NCBI GenBank assembly: GCA_016193195.1
Contig: JACPSQ010000073.1
Coordinates: 1-13,747 of the forward strand
Source of the DNA: Candidatus Omnitrophota bacterium
GTDB lineage: Bacteria > Omnitrophota > Gorgyraeia > Aquiviventales > Aquiviventaceae
Reading direction: 5' to 3'
DNA: 13,747 nucleotides
Shown piece after piece: positions 12,091 through 13,747 of the stretch; positions within the stretch are counted from its first letter, which is position 1, and each line of letters starts with the position of its first letter. A program made the translations under genes and the position numbers. The notes beneath the pieces were generated by a model. The model was not told the DNA's origin. It searched no databases and worked only from the letters and a program-made list of their open reading frames with translations.

Positions 12091-13253
12091 ATGATCCAGC
12101 CCCCGTCCATTGGGCGACGAGTCCTCTCGGCTGGGCTGGGGGTCACCCTCTCGCTCCTCGAGCTTCCCGTCACACCCTTCCTGGCGTGGGGAGACCCCAA
12201 GCCCGCGCGCGCCCTCCTGCGGCTTGAAGCCATCACCGACACCCCGGAATTCAGGGGAATTCAGGGGACAGGATGCTTAATTGCCCAGGCCAATTACACG
12301 TACGATGCGGTCGGCAACCGGACGAGCCTCACCGACCCCGTAGGCCTCCACAGCTACACCTACGACGCCCTCAACCGCCTCAGCGGGGCGACCCACCCCC
12401 TCCTCAGCCCCCCGCACCCCCTTGGCCGGGCGGCTGCCCGATGAGACCTTTACCTACGACCCCGTGGGCAACCGGCGGAGTTCGTACCTCTCGACCACGC
12501 ACGTCTACGATGCCGCCAACCGGCTCCTCGAAGATGATGCCTTCACCTACAGCTATGACGCCAACGGCAACCGCATCGAGAAGCGCCCACGCTCTTGCCC
12601 CGCGCCCCCCGCCCCCTGCCCCGCGGCGACGCGCTACACCTACGACGTCGAGAACCAACTCGTCACTCTCCACTCGCCACTCGTCACTGCGCAGTACCGC
12701 TACGATGCCCTGGGCCGCCGGATCGAGAAGGACGTGGACGGGGTCCTCACCCGCTACCTCTACGACCAGGAGGATCTCGTCGCCGTCTTCCGCGGCCCGA
12801 CCAACTGCCAGACCCACGCCGTCTTCCACGGCCCCGGGATCGATCAGCCGCTCCTCTTCTTCCGCGACACCAACGCCGACTGCAACCCCTTCCGCGATGG
12901 GACGGGCTTCGGGGAGCCGCTCAACCGCCTCCTGCCCGATGGCCTGGGCTCCCCCACGGTCCTCGTCAGCCCATCGGTGGAGACGCCACGCTGTCAAGGC
13001 CAAGCGCTACACCTACGACAGCTTCGGGACGCCGACGATCCTCGGCCCCGGCCCCGATGGGTGGATGGACACGGCAGACGACACCCCCATCGCCTGCTCC
13101 GCCTACGGGAACCCCTTCCTCTTCACCGGCCGGGAGTACGACTGTGAGTCGGGGCTGATCTACTCTCGGACGAGGTATCTTGATCCACTACTGTCCCAAC
13201 GTTTGATGCCAACACTGACGCAATTTGCTGACAATCAACATGTTAATACCTGA
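12091..13253 (+). pseudogene. Broken RHS/YD-repeat protein gene
   Basis: The first frame opens with a signal-peptide-like start (RRVLSAGLGVTLSLLELPVTP) and goes straight into YD repeats (ANYTYDAVGNRTSLTDPVG, YTYDALNRLSGA). A frameshift within the C-rich tract at about 12385-12425 moves to the second frame, which carries more repeats (FTYDPVGNRRSS, YRYDALGRRIEKD) and LPDGLGSPTVLV. A second shift at about 12965-13005 moves to the third frame, which carries RYTYDSFGTPT and the RHS core end NPFLFTGREYDCESGLIYSRTRYLDP. At about 13190 similarity stops at the edge of an insertion sequence. RHS proteins are large surface or secreted proteins often ending in toxins; here the large N-terminal part and the toxin tip are missing. 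Homopolymer sequencing errors could explain one or both shifts. Confidence 0.85.
12246..12282 (+). repeat. Tandem GGAATTCAGG duplication with REP-like motif
   Basis: GGAATTCAGG is repeated exactly twice (12246-12265) and followed by GGACAGGATGCTTAATT. The composition and palindromic GAATTC differ from the GC-rich RHS sequence on both sides. It lies at the join between the signal-peptide-like segment and the first YD repeat. The motif resembles sequences I recall near REP-associated (Y1) transposases; that link is from memory and unverified. Confidence 0.5.
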
Positions 13254-13627
13254 TCATCCCGTAATCGATTTGAACTCGGTATCATTGGGCGAGGCTCATT
13301 TTCAAGGAGGTGCGCCCAATGAATACTGGCAAGACGATTTTCGCCCAGGTCATGGAGTTTCTTCCCCTGCACGAATTCCGGCACTGCGTCCGCCGCTATC
13401 AGGGCGATTACAAGACCAAGAGCTTCTCCTGCCTGGATCAGTTCCTCTGCATGGGCTTTGCGCAGATGACGTATCGCGAGAGCCTCCGGGACATCGAGAC
13501 CTGCCTGCGCGCGATGCAGAGCAAGCTCTATCACATGGGCATCCGAGGCAAAATCTCCAGAAGTACACTGGCCGATGCCAACGAGACGCGGGATTGGCGC
13601 ATCTACGCCGACTTCGCCCAGGCGCTC
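13191..13627 (+). mobile_element. IS4-family (DUF4372 type) insertion sequence fragment, left end
   Basis: From about 13191 (CTGTCCCAAC) base composition falls from GC-rich to mixed and RHS similarity ends, suggesting the left end of the element. The transposase start lies at 13319. Transposase similarity stops near 13627 without a right end, so only the left part remains. The exact left boundary is inferred, since no matching right inverted repeat or target duplication is in the window. Confidence 0.6.
13282..13322 (+). promoter_or_regulatory. Hairpin covering the transposase start codon
   Basis: TCATTGGGCG (13282-13291) is the exact reverse complement of CGCCCAATGA (13313-13322), which contains the ATG at 13319. 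The 21-base loop holds the AAGGAGGT ribosome-binding site. A transcript that enters from outside the element would fold and hide the start codon, a known way for IS elements to limit transposase made from neighbouring promoters. Confidence 0.65.
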
Positions 13628-13747
13628 TCGCAGATCAGCCTCCACTCGCTCTACTTTCACGTCTGCGACGCCCGGCTCCGGCTCGGCCATCCGACCAACG
13701 ACTTTGCGATCTGGTTCGACGAGCAGCTTGGGCTGAAGGACCTGGCG
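13319..13747 (+). CDS. Truncated IS4-type transposase fused in frame to DUF5752-like sequence (runs off right edge)
   Basis: 143 codons are open to the window end. Residues 1-101 match the N-terminal DUF4372 region of IS4-family transposases: MNTGKTIFAQVMEFLP, then MGFAQMTYRESLRDIETCL, KLYHMGI and SRSTLADANETRDWRIYADFA. The usual catalytic DDE part should follow but does not. From about residue 104 the sequence reads ISLHSLYFHVCDARLRLG-NDFAIWFDEQLGLKDLA, which resembles DUF5752 proteins, a family of unknown function. No transposition is possible from this protein. The AAGGAGGT 7 bases before ATG and the open frame mean the DUF5752-like part could be expressed from the transposase start. A chimeric assembly is the main alternative. 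Confidence 0.65.
   Translation, partial: MNTGKTIFAQVMEFLPLHEFRHCVRRYQGDYKTKSFSCLDQFLCMGFAQMTYRESLRDIETCLRAMQSKLYHMGIRGKISRSTLADANETRDWRIYADFAQALSQISLHSLYFHVCDARLRLGHPTNDFAIWFDEQLGLKDLA

Noticed and set aside
12273..13253. Single intact RHS gene in one frame
   Set aside because: Only the last part of this frame (after about 13000) shows RHS sequence; earlier codons are a Pro/Ser/Thr/Arg-rich shadow. The YD repeats move across three frames.

Overview
This is a GC-rich bacterial window of about 13.7 kb, close to the mean length of many metagenomic contigs. No gene is lineage-specific enough to name the host. A siroheme-dependent reductase, a fused siroheme decarboxylase, many stand-alone receiver domains and abundant simple-word intergenic hairpins fit an anaerobic or facultative environmental lineage such as the NC10/Rokubacteria, Nitrospirota or deltaproteobacterial groups. 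That placement is inference.

Layout. From the left edge to about 11.8 kb every convincing gene lies on the minus strand, so the genes read right to left. Bases 1-253 hold the 5' part of a DsrE-like gene and a 28-codon ORF just upstream of it. Bases 298-1260 hold a reverse-order HigB-HigA toxin-antitoxin operon, with a near-consensus promoter whose spacer is filled by a perfect inverted repeat, a third coupled ORF and a possible attC half-site. Bases 1285-4947 hold a radical SAM gene (COG0731 type), an AhbA-AhbB siroheme decarboxylase fusion and a nitrite/sulfite reductase; the last two overlap as TAATG.

Bases 4992-10567 are a compact five-gene phosphorelay: a membrane histidine kinase with a Cache-like sensor and HAMP, an Rcp1-like receiver, a REC-HisKA-HATPase-degenerate GGDEF-REC hybrid, a receiver that has lost its phospho-Asp, and an ordinary receiver. 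No member has a DNA-binding or other obvious output domain. Upstream of the kinase are two 17-bp direct repeats with a 21-bp period. Further right are a small Trp/Arg/Leu-rich hypothetical protein and a thiol peroxidase (tpx).

After 12.0 kb the strand changes. A plus-strand RHS/YD-repeat gene is broken by two frameshifts and cut by the left end of an IS4-type insertion sequence. The transposase itself is truncated and runs in frame into what looks like a DUF5752 protein that leaves the window.

The most unusual signal is repeat architecture rather than a single gene. Perfect nested palindromes sit in frame inside the radical SAM gene (63 bp, 21 codons, just after the CX3CX2C cluster) and inside tpx (about 30 extra residues between the peroxidatic and resolving cysteines), and possibly in the N-terminal extension of the kinase. 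Separately, four intergenic regions each hold a different imperfect hairpin built from its own short tandem word (TTCATGG, GATGGATG, CCACAGA, GGGCTCTGGG). Both patterns suggest a genome colonised by small non-coding palindromic elements, some of which have become coding.
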